A stretch of 19,063 nt of DNA from Bacteroidales bacterium (GTDB lineage: Bacteria; Bacteroidota; Bacteroidia; Bacteroidales; JAAUTT01): NCBI GenBank assembly GCA_012031335.1, contig JAAUTT010000009.1, forward strand, positions 1-19,063, read 5' to 3'. Shown one piece after another: positions 9,802 through 19,063 of the stretch. The position numbers were made by a program, and so were the translations under genes. The notes under the pieces were generated by a model that saw nothing but the letters and a program-made list of their open reading frames with translations, ran no database searches and had not been told where the DNA came from. Numbering within the stretch: the first letter of the stretch is position 1; each line of letters opens with the position of its first letter.

Positions 9802-12238
9802 TTATTTTGTATTGATTTTAGCTTCCGCTGTTTTCAACTGAACTGAAATTGCTGTAATTTTTATGGTTCCCGCCTCATTGGTACTCTGAACAATCACCTG
9901 ACATTTACCATTGAAAAGTTTCCGATGGTAGTTCCCTTTTAAGATTTTGTCGGGTTCATGACTGCTTGGATCACCGTTTCCAACGCCAATGATTTTGCCG
10001 TTGCCCTCAATTTTAAAAGTTATAAAATTATTGGCATCCGGAACTTCGCGTCCTTCCACATCCAATACCGAAATATTTACAACGCTCACATCGTTTCCAT
10101 CGGCTTTTAATTCTAACCTGTCAGGCGACATTACGATACTTGCCGCAGTGCCAGTTGTTTCTACCTTTTTAACGATAGCTTTCCCATTTCTGATTCCGCG
10201 AGCTTCTAAAACTCCAGGTTCATAAACCACATCCCATTCAATGTGCGAATTTTTCTGAACAGTTTTTTTACCCAGGCTTTTTCCGTTCAGGAACAATTCT
10301 ACTTCCTGGCAGTTGGTCTGGCACCAAACATTTATTTTTTCGCCACCTTTGCCCGCCCAGTTCCAATGCGGATAGATGTGCAATACATCTTCGTTGGTCC
10401 ACCATGCCTTGTAATAGTAATAGTTGTTTTTCGGGAAACCACATACGTCCATTACACCAAAATGACTGTTGATGCAAGGCCATTGATATGGAGAAGGCTC
10501 TCCCCGGTAATCAAATCCGGTCCAGATAAAAGCGCCAGCAAGCCATTCGCGTTCATCGTAAAATTTCCACCATTCCTCGGCGTTGGAACACCACACGTGA
10601 GGGATATTTTCTTTCTTATCGTAATCGCTCATATAGCCTTGCTCCTTATCTACAGCATATTGACCGCGGGTGCATAAAGTGCTTGCTTCTTCCGAACCCC
10701 AAATCGGTTGTTCCGGATGATCTTTGTGGTATTTGTCGATGTCAGAAATGTTCATGTAGTTCACTCCTCTTACATCCACTACCTCGTTGGCACCGGTGTA
10801 ATTATTCCCGTTATTGCCGCCATAGGTGCAAAGCCTCGATGGATCGAGTTTTTGCTGTAAGGTTTTAAAAGTTTCGGCAATTCTTCTGCCCGATTCTTTG
10901 TTCTGCATATCATGTTCTTCGTTGCCCAGCGACCATATAATCACCGAAGGGTGGTTTCGGTCACGAAGGATCAATCTTTCAAACTGGCCCAGAAATTCAG
11001 GGGAACTGGTAAACAACCGGTTCTCGTCCATCACCAGCATTCCCAACCTGTCGCAGGCATCGAGCAGCTCCGGGGTTGGCGGATGGTGTGCCGAACGGTA
11101 AGCGTTGCAACCCATTTCCTTGAGCTTTTCGATACGGTAATATTGCAACCTGTCGGGAAGGGCTACGCCAACTCCTGCATGATCCTGGTGCATACAAACA
11201 CCCTTGATTTTAACCGGTTTCCCATTCAGCAAAAAACCTTTTTGCGCATCAAAAACCACTGTTCTTATTCCAAGAATAGTTTCCGTTTGGTCTTTAATGG
11301 CAGTGCCTGTTTTTAAGGTTGAAACAACTTTGTATAAATAAGGACTTTCGATTGACCAGAGGGTTGGATTGGAAACTTTTATCCGGCTGACGATTGTATT
11401 TTGTGAATTACCTTCAACCAGTTGTTGGCCATTGGATTTTCCAATAATTTTGCCTTGCGCATCCAGAATTTGTATTTCCAGAGAGTTTTTAATTGCTTCC
11501 TTATTTTTGTTTTCAATACTGGTTTGGACATTTACCCAAGCCTCCATTGCCTTTAACATCAGGTGGTTATCAAAGGTGCCATGTTCAGGGATATAGTTTG
11601 TCGATTTTTTGATGAGCCAGGCATGCCGGTAGATGCCCGCACCTTCGTACCACCAACCTTCATTTTGGGTGGCATCTACACGTACGGTTAGGATATTTGT
11701 CTTACCGTATTCAATAAAATCGGTTACATCGTACATAAATTCCATATAACCGCCAAGATTATTCCCCAGGTAGAATCCGTTTAGCCAGACCTGGCAATCA
11801 CGGTAAACTCCATCAAATTTGATGGTCAGCCTTTTGTCGCGGTCTGTTTCAGGAATATCGAATCGTTTCCGGTACCAGCCCACCGATGTTTTTGGGAATT
11901 TATATCCAACAGGTTTAAATCCGTGACCGCCCAGACTTTTGTCGTTAATAAAATCCAATTCAATGGCCCAGTCATGCGGCAGACTGACCTGTTGCCAGGT
12001 GCTGTCAGGAAACTCAAGACTGTTTACACCTATCGTGCGTCCCGATTTGGCAAAAGGGTTGAAATTTTTATCGTAATGGAAATATACATTTTCATCAGAA
12101 GAAGCATCGCCCAGTTGAAAACACCAGTTATCGTCAAAGGAAATTCTCTCCCCCCAAATAATCGTGGTTTTGAGCCTGAACTTTTTTCGAAAATGCAAAT
12201 AAACATAAGATTAGGATGCTGTTAATTATGGATTTCAT
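9802..12238 (-). CDS. GH2 family beta-glycosidase, probable beta-galactosidase type (one frameshift)
   Basis: Secreted GH2 enzyme of about 811 residues. ATG at 12238 starts MKSIINSILILCLFAFSKK with cleavage near VQAQ. One extra base in C6 12150-12155 separates this signal from the body; removing it reads HDYLGERISFDDNWCF. Domain order: sugar-binding jelly roll (PHDWAIE, GWYRKRF, VWLNGFYLG), immunoglobulin-like domain (about 200-310), TIM barrel (GFLLNGKPVKIKGVCMHQDH, NAYRSAHHPP), DUF4982-type domain (VELFLNGKSLGKK) and a further C-terminal beta domain with VGNGDPSSHEPD. By family alignment the acid/base is Glu440 in LGNEEHD and the nucleophile Glu516 in WGSEEAS, numbered after correction. The architecture is commonest in Bacteroidetes beta-galactosidases, but GH2 also includes beta-glucuronidases and beta-mannosidases, so the sugar is not certain. 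It is the first enzyme after the terminator downstream of susD. Confidence 0.92.
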
Positions 12239-12656
12239 TTTATATCGGTATCTTTTATGGGTTGAGAGTAAAATTGAGAAAGGTTTTTTTAAATTTAGGT
12301 TCGACACTTCTATCGTTTGAGCCTGGCATGTTCCCATTCCAAATTAAGCATGAGAAGTTCACAATGCTCCAGGCCTGCTATACCTTTGTGCATAGACAAT
12401 AGATTATTGTTATTGGCAAAAATGCAGTGCCGATTTAACCACGATGCATCCGAACAAAGCCCGAATCTTTAAGTTTAAAATATTGGGTTGGCATGTTCCA
12501 CTGTAATTGCAGGTAGTTCATTTTGAACAATACTCTAGTTAACTTGAATACCTTATTTTTTTGGTTGAGAAGTTAATTGATGTTTCCCATTTAAAGTTTT
12601 TTTTATCAACATTAGCAACATTAAAATATTAAGGTTTTTTAAAATTTAAAGTTGTT
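12239..12656 (-). other. Leader region between SusD terminator and GH2
   Basis: About 420 nt without a convincing gene, more A/T-rich near the terminator. It probably holds the promoter of the enzyme genes, since a strong terminator lies just upstream. I find no perfect match to the Bacteroidetes -7 element TAnnTTTG on the minus strand; the closest, TTAATTTG near 12341-12348 and CATTTTTG near 12417-12424, each match 7 of 8 positions and lack a clear -33 partner. An 11-bp direct repeat TGGCATGTTCC occurs at 12324-12334 and 12489-12499. A doubtful 70-residue ORF lies inside and is listed separately. Confidence 0.35.
12310..12521 (-). CDS. Possible small ORF, about 70 residues, one frameshift, unrecognised
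   Basis: Low-confidence call. From ATG 12521 the frame reads MNYLQLQWNMPTQYFKLKDS then GFV, and a second frame from about 12455 reads SDASWLNRHCIFANNN, LLSMHKGIAGLEHCEL, LMLNLEWEHARLKR and stops at TAG 12310. Adding one base in the GTTCGG region near 12453-12456 joins them into exactly 71 codons. The pattern of a single missing base near a short homopolymer is the same as in the real genes around it. The product is rich in Trp, His, Cys and Asn and has no signal peptide; I do not recognise it. It could be a small cytoplasmic protein, a remnant of a larger gene or mobile element, or chance open reading in a leader. Confidence 0.2.
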
Positions 12657-12698
12657 AAAAAGATGGTGCAGACATTCGAAAACTTATGTCTGCACCAT
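12657..12698 (-). terminator. Intrinsic (rho-independent) terminator after susD
   Basis: A perfect 13-bp inverted repeat, ATGGTGCAGACAT at 12663-12675 and its complement at 12686-12698, encloses a 10-nt loop. Read on the minus strand the stem is followed by C and then five T residues (12661-12657). It begins 25 nt after the SusD stop codon. On the plus strand the stem is not followed by an uninterrupted T tract, so it acts mainly on minus-strand transcripts. It should end or attenuate the fecR-susC-susD transcript before the enzyme genes. Confidence 0.85.
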
Positions 12699-12723
12699 TG
12701 CTTAATTTTACCGTTTTAAATAA

Positions 12724-14289
12724 TTACTGGTAGGCCTGATTTATATCTGTTTCACTTAGTTTTGGAAGAGCCCAGATTAAATCCTGGGTATTATAAGGCT
12801 GAACGGCAACACCTTCTCTATCGCCGGGAGGAATGTCCAGGTGAGCGGCACGTAAAAAGTCAGTTCGGTCCCCTTCCATGAACATTTCTTTTATCCGCTC
12901 ATTGATAATATCGTCGGCGGTAATGGCATGACCCAGGTTACCAATACCAGCTCTGTTTCTCACAACATTCAGGTCGGAAGTAGCCCCGGCAAGGTCGTTG
13001 GCCTTAAACTTTAACCATGAACGAGTAAGATACAATTCTGCCAATCGGATAATTGGTATATTAAGATTTTGACCTTCAATATTTTTCGAAGCATCGCCGT
13101 TGAAATATTTATCGCACCATATCTGGGGAGTTGTTACCATTCCCCAATATTGATCTTTTCCTGTTGTCATGGTGTATGTACTTCCAAGTCTTTTATCAGC
13201 AAGTGCCTCCGGTGTTAATGAAAAATCACCATTCTTGGGGTCTGTCATCCAACCTATATTTTTTAAGGTTGAATAACTGAAGGTAAGTTGATTCCAGCTA
13301 CATCTTGCAAAATTTCCATTATTGGGCATTTGCAAACAAATACTGGTAAGTTCAGCCATTTGCCATCCACCATAATCGGTATTACCAGTATATGCATACC
13401 ATATAGTTTCTTTACCTGCATCGGCTGTTTTATATTTCTGAAAGGCCGCTAATGGTTCTTCTGATAAATCATATTTACCGCTGTTAATCACAAAATCCAA
13501 TTCGGCAATCGATTCAGCACTTTTCCCCATTGCAAAATAAACTTTGCCAAGAAGAGATGCAGCTGCATATTTATTTGCCCGACCATATTTGTAGCTGGCA
13601 AAATGAACGCTCGCGGAAAAAGCTTCGGGTAATAAACTTTTTGCTTCCTGCAAATCCTTAACCATCTGATCGTATACCATTTGTGTGGTAGCTAATTCAG
13701 TCTTCACTTGTGCTTCGGCACTTTCGTTAAGGTTAATTTTCCATGGCAATATTTTGTCGCTATTTGGTCCGGCAGATTCATAAGGTGGTATAAATACCTG
13801 CGATAACCGGTAATATGAAAAAGCTCTCATAAAGAGAAGTTCTCCTTTTATACGTTTGAGGTTATTGTCAATATCGGCCTGCGTAAGATTGCTAAATGGG
13901 TTTCCTCCGCCTTTTTCCAAATAATCCAATGCTCCGTTGCAAATAGCGATTACCTGATAGGCATACCTGAAAATATGACTTGTTTTATCAATATCCTGCT
14001 TACTTTGACGCGGATACATGATCGCAAAAGGAATTGCTCCAATTGAACCGGGCAATAATTGAACTTCGTCCGACTGGAATGACTTCAGTAAAACTGATGT
14101 AGTTTGCACATTGTGCCAATCGCTTAAGAATGCTTTTTGATATGCACCAATTGCTGCTTTATCAAATTCCTGCAAACTATTCCATGGTTTCTCCAGGGGT
14201 GTTTTTAATGATAAAAATTCATCGTCGTTGCATCCTCCTAATGTTAATATAACAAAGGCGAATATCAGTAAATACTTATATTTTTTCAT
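12724..14289 (-). CDS. susD: SusD/RagB family glycan-binding outer-membrane lipoprotein
   Basis: Intact 521-residue protein, the one core gene without any frame break besides the unassigned enzyme. It starts MKKYKYLLIFAFVILTLGGC, with the lipobox cysteine at residue 20, so it is a lipoprotein expected on the outer face of the outer membrane, capping the SusC channel and binding the target oligosaccharide. Family hallmarks are DDEFLSLKTPLEKPWNSLQE at the mature start, the helical TPR-like segments with GELLFMRAFSYYRLSQ (residues about 148-163), KYGRANKYAAASLLGKVYF, and the C-terminal IRLAELYLTRSW, DLNVVRNRAGIG, ERIKEMFMEGDRTDFL and DLIWALPK. It begins 52 nt after the corrected susC stop and is followed by a strong terminator. 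The symbol denotes the family; this is not the starch protein itself. Confidence 0.97.
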   Translation of the reverse strand: MKKYKYLLIFAFVILTLGGCNDDEFLSLKTPLEKPWNSLQEFDKAAIGAYQKAFLSDWHNVQTTSVLLKSFQSDEVQLLPGSIGAIPFAIMYPRQSKQDIDKTSHIFRYAYQVIAICNGALDYLEKGGGNPFSNLTQADIDNNLKRIKGELLFMRAFSYYRLSQVFIPPYESAGPNSDKILPWKINLNESAEAQVKTELATTQMVYDQMVKDLQEAKSLLPEAFSASVHFASYKYGRANKYAAASLLGKVYFAMGKSAESIAELDFVINSGKYDLSEEPLAAFQKYKTADAGKETIWYAYTGNTDYGGWQMAELTSICLQMPNNGNFARCSWNQLTFSYSTLKNIGWMTDPKNGDFSLTPEALADKRLGSTYTMTTGKDQYWGMVTTPQIWCDKYFNGDASKNIEGQNLNIPIIRLAELYLTRSWLKFKANDLAGATSDLNVVRNRAGIGNLGHAITADDIINERIKEMFMEGDRTDFLRAAHLDIPPGDREGVAVQPYNTQDLIWALPKLSETDINQAYQ

Positions 14290-14341
14290 GTGTTGTTTAT
14301 TTTTAATTCTACACTCATAACCATTCTGTTAGGAACAATTA

Positions 14342-17300
14342 CTAAAATTTAACATCTACCCCAATGCTGTAGGTTTTAAATTAGGAATCTGATAGCTTAC
14401 AATACCTGGGCTAAGATTATTTCCTAAACTAACCACTTCCGGATCGTAACCTTTAAATTTGGTAAAGGTTAGGATGTTTGTACCTGAAACATAAACTCTC
14501 AAACCTTGGATTTTTATCTTGCTTAAAACCGAAGATGGTAAACTATATCCTAATTGCAGGTTTTTCAGACGAATAAAATCACCTTTATGCAGGTACTTGT
14601 CATGAAAGTTAAGTTCATTATTGTAGTTTGATGATTTCTGTACCCATTGATAATTGGTTGCTTTACTCATGTCCCAGTTAAAGCTTTGATCCCAGCGTAA
14701 CTCAGGGAAATTTGCGTTATCACCCGCTTTAACCCAGGTATTATCTACCATATCCGAACGAAGGTTATATTGTCCACGCTGTGGAGTAGTACCATATTTT
14801 TCGCCATAATCGAACAGATAGTTGCCACCCTGGAAAGTAAAAAAGACATTTAAATCGAAGCCTTTGTACGAAAATGTATTTGTGAATCCGCCCCAATAAG
14901 TTGCCAATCCAGTTTTGTCGTTATGGATCACTTTATTTCTGGATAAATTTTCGGAAGTTGCCGCAATTAGATTTCCTGTTTTTACTGTTTCTCCTGTTTG
15001 AGCATAAACCAGAGAATCTATTTCATAAATCATTTCTACCCCATGGGCAGGATCTACCCCTGCATATTCAGCCATAAAATAGGCGCCGATTTTCCCGTTT
15101 TTCTTTGTAAGTGTTTCACCGGTTTGTAACCCTTTATTCGTCCTGTCCAACAATTCGTTTAACGCCAATACCTTATTGGTATTTAAAGTTATATTAAATG
15201 TGGTAGACCATTTAAAGTCTCCAATGGTTAAAGGATTGGCACTAATTTCTATTTCCAATCCGGAATTTTTCATTTTACCAATATTTTGCCACATTACGCC
15301 ACCATTAATCCCGGAAGAAATTGGAATGGATGTAAGCATAAGAAGGTCTTTGATATCGTGCATAAAATATGCTACAGAACCCGAAACTTTATTCTGGAAC
15401 AATCCGAAATCAATACCTGCATCGAAATTATTGGTTAATTCCCAGCGCAGTGGCGAGCTAATTCCGCTCAAGGCTGAACCATTAGGGGTCACATCGGCAT
15501 TGCCATATCGACCAATATCGCCCCAGCGTGTTAAATAAACATTATTTGGAATATTCTGGTTTCCAGTTTGCCCAAAGCTTCCGCGCAATTTAAGGAGGTT
15601 AACTTGTTCAAATTTCCAGAAGGATTCATCAGAAATAATCCATCCTGCCGAGAACGCCTTAAATGTAGCCCATTGATTTTCTTTAGGGAAAACAGATGAC
15701 GCATCGCTACGCAGACTGAATCCCAGAATATAACGATCTTTGAATTTATAATCAGCACGTCCAAAATACGAACGGATATACCTTTCATCAGTAATATCAG
15801 AGGTCATGTTCATTTTTGTCAATGGGTTAACCCCAATTTGCTGATAAGATCCTAATACATCTTTAGCCTCCATATATTTATTGTAGACATAATAAGACTG
15901 AGACTCAGTACCCAGGGTCAGATTAATATTACTACCACCAAAAGAGCGGTCATAATTGCCGTAAACGTTATAGTTGGTATTATTTATTGTTTGGCTATTT
16001 TCCTGAACATAAGACTTAAGATCGTCTCTGAGGTATTTAGAGATAGAATTCCAACTATTCCCCTGAGTAATGTCGGCAGAAAATTCGGTACGGAAGGAAA
16101 GTCCTTTAATCCAGGGAAGATTATATTGCATATAAGCCCCACCCAAACCTCTATATGACTGTGCTTCGTCACGGACTAAATTTGGATCATTGGTCGCAGC
16201 AGGATTAAAACCGGCTTGTGCATTCCAGTAACCAGTTGGGTCGTTAGCACTGTTAACCTGAAACCAGGGCATAATATTTGAATTTACAGCTGCAAAACCA
16301 CCTCCGTTTCCATTTGATCCGCTGGTACTACCTGCACCATTGTCTTTCATACGATTGTTTTTGGAGTGTGAAAGCGATACCCTGAATCCGGTTGTTAAGT
16401 TATTTACAGGGGAGAAATCGGCGTTAATACGGCCTGAGATTCGTTCCAGACTATTATTTTTCAAAACACCATCATCATTTCGGTAGTTAAATGAAACAAA
16501 TATGGTACTCTTTTCACTGCCTTTGCTGGTCGAAAAATTAAATTCCTTATATTTTCCTTTTCGTAAAATCTGATCGAACCAGTCAACATCTGAATTTTCA
16601 GCCATTGCCCTTGATAAGGTATCAGCGGGATTTCTTTTTGGCCAGGTTCCAATTACGTTCATAGGTGTCATTGCTGGAAGACCTGAATTGGCCCTTGCCT
16701 TGTCCATTAAGCTAAAATATTGCTTTGATGTGCTAAATCCAATGTCTTCAGGCTTGCGCGAAAGGTCGGAAACTCCGGTATTATAAGAAATATCAACACT
16801 GCCCTTACCCTTTTTACCCGATTTGGTTGTAATAAGGATAACCCCGTTAGATGCCCGCGAACCATAAATTGATGTTGCAGCAGCATCTTTTAATATCTGG
16901 ATATTTTCGATATCGTTTGGGTTTATGGTTGAGAGCGGACTTAAAACTTGTACTACCAACTCCTCCAATGCCAAGGGTTTGCATTGAAATAGGCATTCCA
17001 TCGACAATATAAAGCGGGTCAGTGCCTAATGATATGGTGTTGGTACCACGAACAAGAACTCTGGCGGAGCTCCGGGAGTTCCGCCTGAACTCAACACCTG
17101 CAAACCTGCCCCTCTACCTTGCAAACCCGCATCAATAGTAGCTACAGGAAGTTGATTAATGTCATTTGAAGAAATGGAACTAACTGATCCAATAATATCC
17201 TTTTTCTTTTTTGTTCCATAACCCACAACTACAATCTCATCCAGTTTTGTAACATCGGGCACAAGTTTTATGTCCAATGTGCCTTGTCCGGTATATTGTA

Positions 17301-17870
17301 CCTTTTCAGTATTATATCCAATATATGAAACAACTAATTGCACATTGGTAGAAGGAATATCAAGGCTAAAAGCCCCATTTATATCGGTGATGGTACCTAT
17401 GGTTGTCCCTTCAATAACTACATTTGCGCCAATAATTGGCTCGCCTGTAGTTGCATCGGTTATGGTTCCCTTTACTTTCTGTTGCTGTACCGAATTCGTA
17501 TCTTTTTGCTTATAAATAACAATAATTTTATCATTAATTTCATAAGCTAAGTTTTGACCTTTTAAGGCAATATCCAGTATTTTATCTATCGTCTGATCTT
17601 TCATTGCAAGTGTTATCTTGTAATTGGCATTCAGCTCGTTATTGCTATACCAAAAGGAAAAGTCACTTTTTTTCCCTATTTCCTGCAGCAAATCCTGTAT
17701 GCTGACATCTCTTAAACTCAGACTAAGCTTTGCTTGCTGGGAATAAGTTGTTGCAGCCGATAAACTCAGCGTACAAGTTATTATAATTAGCAACGACAGT
17801 CTCATAATTTTTAGCAGTTTGTTGTAGTGATAAAAGAGCATAAATCGCCCTTTGAATGAATTTTTTTCAT
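14342..17870 (-). CDS. susC: SusC/RagA family TonB-dependent oligosaccharide transporter with STN signalling domain (four frame breaks)
   Basis: Outer-membrane TonB-dependent transporter, 1176 residues after correction. Domain order: signal peptide (residues about 23-46, LLIIITCTLSLSAATTYSQ), STN secretin/TonB N-terminal domain (about 50-115, LRDVSIQDLLQEIGKKSDFS), carboxypeptidase-regulatory-like domain (about 135-210, GTITDATTGEPIIGANV), the SusC box EIVVVGYGTKKKKDIIGS near 212, plug with PLYIVDGMPIS and LKDAAATSIYGSRASNGVI, then the barrel. Breaks: one base missing in T7 17861-17867 (restoring the start MKKNSFKGRFMLFYHYNK), one missing near 17063-17067 (restoring GAPARVLVRG), one extra in A4 16943-16946 (restoring STSLSPLSTINP), one missing in C4 14359-14362 (restoring the canonical C-terminal strand ending GVDVKF, stop at 14342). 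Total 1177 codons exactly. The STN domain is the arm that contacts a FecR anti-sigma factor, and fecR is the adjacent upstream gene. Shorter starts at 17841 or 17805 are possible but less typical. Confidence 0.95.
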
Positions 17871-18026
17871 ACTTTTGAATGGTTTTGGTAATAAAATTTA
17901 ATCTACTTTGTTCCGAAACTTCCGAAGTCGGGAAATGTATCCAGCATTTTCCGATTTTTTGTTTTAAAAATTCCTAAGATGTGTTCATTTTCAGTAGTTT
18001 TAGTTAGAGTTTAAATCGGGTTTACA

Positions 18027-19007
18027 TCAGTTTTTCTTGTAAACCACAATTGTATCATTTCTAGTTTGTTAGTCAAAGTTCCTGTATTTTTTCATAGCAT
18101 CCAGAATCTGGTATATGTTTCGGTTTTTATCAAATAATCCCGAAAAAACTTCATTCTTCAGATCTTCCGATTCAATCTTTACCTTTACATTAAAGCTTCG
18201 TTGAAGTTTATTAGCAATTACAGAAAAAGTTTCGTTGTAAAAAAAGTACTTGCCATCTTTCCAGATAGTAACTAAACTAACATCTATCTTCTGTTTCAAT
18301 AGAATGCCTGTATTCTTTTCATATGCAAACATTTCGTTTGGTTCCAGAATATTTTTTTCTTCATTTTCACGGGTTCCCTTTTTATAAACCGCAACAGATC
18401 CTTCAATTAGGGTTGTTTCAATTGTTGGTTCAGTTTCGAAACTCCTTAAATTGAATTTTGTGCCCAGAACCTTAATTTGAAGGTTCCCTGTATTAACAAT
18501 AAAAGGTTGTTCAGTATTTTTTGCAACTTCAAAATATGCTTCGCCTTCAAAAGTAACTTCCCTTGTGTTGTTTTTAAAATTTATCGGATACTTTAATGTA
18601 CTTCCCGAATTCATCTGAACAATAGTACCATCGGCTAAAACTATCTTAGATTTTACCCCAAATGGAGTGTATGCTTCCTGATAAACCGTTTTTACTGTAT
18701 TATTATAAACAATTGAAATATTGACAGTGCAACCAGGGTAATGATGGAAGCAGCAGCTGAGTATATCAAAAGGCGTCTTTTCTCAAAGTATCCTGCCTGA
18801 TGGCAGATTGAACTTTGAAATAAATTCTTTTTTATCCTGTGTGGTGTATAATAAATTTAGTGGTGCGGCGGATATGGAATCGAAAAACTTTTTGTTTTTA
18901 GGATTCTCATTTATCCACTCCTCAAAGAATTTCTGTTCTTCTTGGGTAGGATTTCCCTTCAAAACAGCTGTAATGATTTCCCAAATATCCTGATCACTGG
19001 TACTCAT
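18027..19007 (-). CDS. FecR-like anti-sigma factor (three frameshifts and an in-frame stop)
   Basis: Inner-membrane anti-sigma factor that would hold an ECF sigma factor until SusC signals substrate. N-terminal cytoplasmic segment MSTSDQDIWEIITAVLKGNP and TQEEQKFFEEWINENP; one membrane helix (LLIYSAAASIITLVAL); periplasmic FecR domain (TPFGVKSKIVLADGTIVQMN, EGEAYFEVAKN, VLGTKFNLRS, EGSVAVY); and a C-terminal DUF4974/STN-like domain (WKDGKYFFYNETFSVIANKL, VKIESEDLKNEVFSGLF). Three bases are missing, near 18810-18812, 18778-18781 and 18721-18722, all close to the membrane segment. A TAA at 18069-18071 interrupts the C-terminus, but the same frame continues as QTRNDTIVVYKKN to TGA at 18027, which completes the usual domain end, so I extend to 18027. 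Upstream 19008-19063 holds only a gene end or leader too short to identify; an ECF sigma gene is expected beyond the edge. Confidence 0.88.
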
Positions 19008-19063
19008 GTTTATGTTTTATAATAGTTATGACTAAAAAAATGAGGGAGACACCATAAAGGAGA

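Noticed and set aside
10243..10677. 144-residue open frame on the plus strand
   Set aside because: It lies wholly antisense to the GH2 barrel and DUF4982 region and has no family features; a shadow of the real gene.
10912..11316. 134-residue plus-strand open frame
   Set aside because: Antisense to the GH2 catalytic domain; composition follows the GH2 codons.
12324..12499. 11-bp direct repeat TGGCATGTTCC as attachment or insertion-site duplication
   Set aside because: No integrase, transposase or terminal inverted repeats lie between the copies; probably chance.
17910..17945. Imperfect palindrome TTCCGA/TCGGGAA ahead of susC as an operator
   Set aside because: Short, with a mismatch and no known regulator binding such a site.
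717..18812. Programmed ribosomal frameshifting as the reason for the many frame changes
   Set aside because: There are too many sites, in both directions, in unrelated genes and without a conserved slippery sequence or downstream structure; homopolymer length errors explain them better.
19008..19063. 3' end of an ECF sigma factor gene
   Set aside because: Only 56 nt; the minus-strand frames give hydrophobic or short tails compatible with, but not diagnostic of, a sigma factor end.
1..19063. tRNA, rRNA, CRISPR array or insertion sequence
   Set aside because: No cloverleaf, repeat-spacer pattern, transposase motif or terminal inverted repeats were seen on either strand.

Overview
The window is a polysaccharide utilization locus (PUL) from a Bacteroidota (Bacteroidetes) genome. 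It shows a SusC/SusD pair, a FecR-type anti-sigma factor, lipoproteins with short lipoboxes, an A/T-rich base composition and no clear Shine-Dalgarno sequences. The SusC N-terminus and the enzyme mix would fit a marine or environmental Bacteroidales/Marinilabiliales-type organism, but genus cannot be read from this sequence. Every supported gene is on the minus strand, so transcription runs from position 19063 towards 1.

Layout in the direction of transcription: FecR-like anti-sigma factor (19007-18027); SusC-like TonB-dependent transporter with an N-terminal STN signalling domain (17870-14342); SusD-like glycan-binding lipoprotein (14289-12724); a strong intrinsic terminator (12698-12657) and a roughly 420-nt leader with one doubtful small ORF; GH2 enzyme (12238-9802); GH105-type unsaturated uronyl hydrolase (about 9619-8448); secreted right-handed beta-helix protein, possibly a lyase (8344-6907); a 767-residue secreted protein with a probable (alpha/alpha)6 core that I cannot assign to a family (6889-4586); a secreted GH92 (4550-2297); and a GH92 lipoprotein (2241-1, last codons outside the window).

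Working model (inference): SusC/SusD import oligosaccharides and report them through STN to FecR and an ECF sigma factor just beyond the right edge. A beta-helix lyase plus GH105 implies a uronate-containing polymer, two GH92 enzymes imply alpha-mannosides, and GH2 would remove a beta-linked sugar. A glucuronomannan-like or other acidic mannose-containing polysaccharide is the best single guess. No sulfatase, kinase or esterase is in view.

The most striking property of the raw sequence is that nearly every long gene is broken by single-base insertions or deletions, nearly all next to short homopolymers. I count 19 across 8 gene bodies or gene ends, plus one in-frame stop. Restoring one base at each site gives complete family-typical proteins with exact codon counts. 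This looks like unpolished sequencing or assembly rather than gene decay. I therefore annotate the restored genes and note each break.
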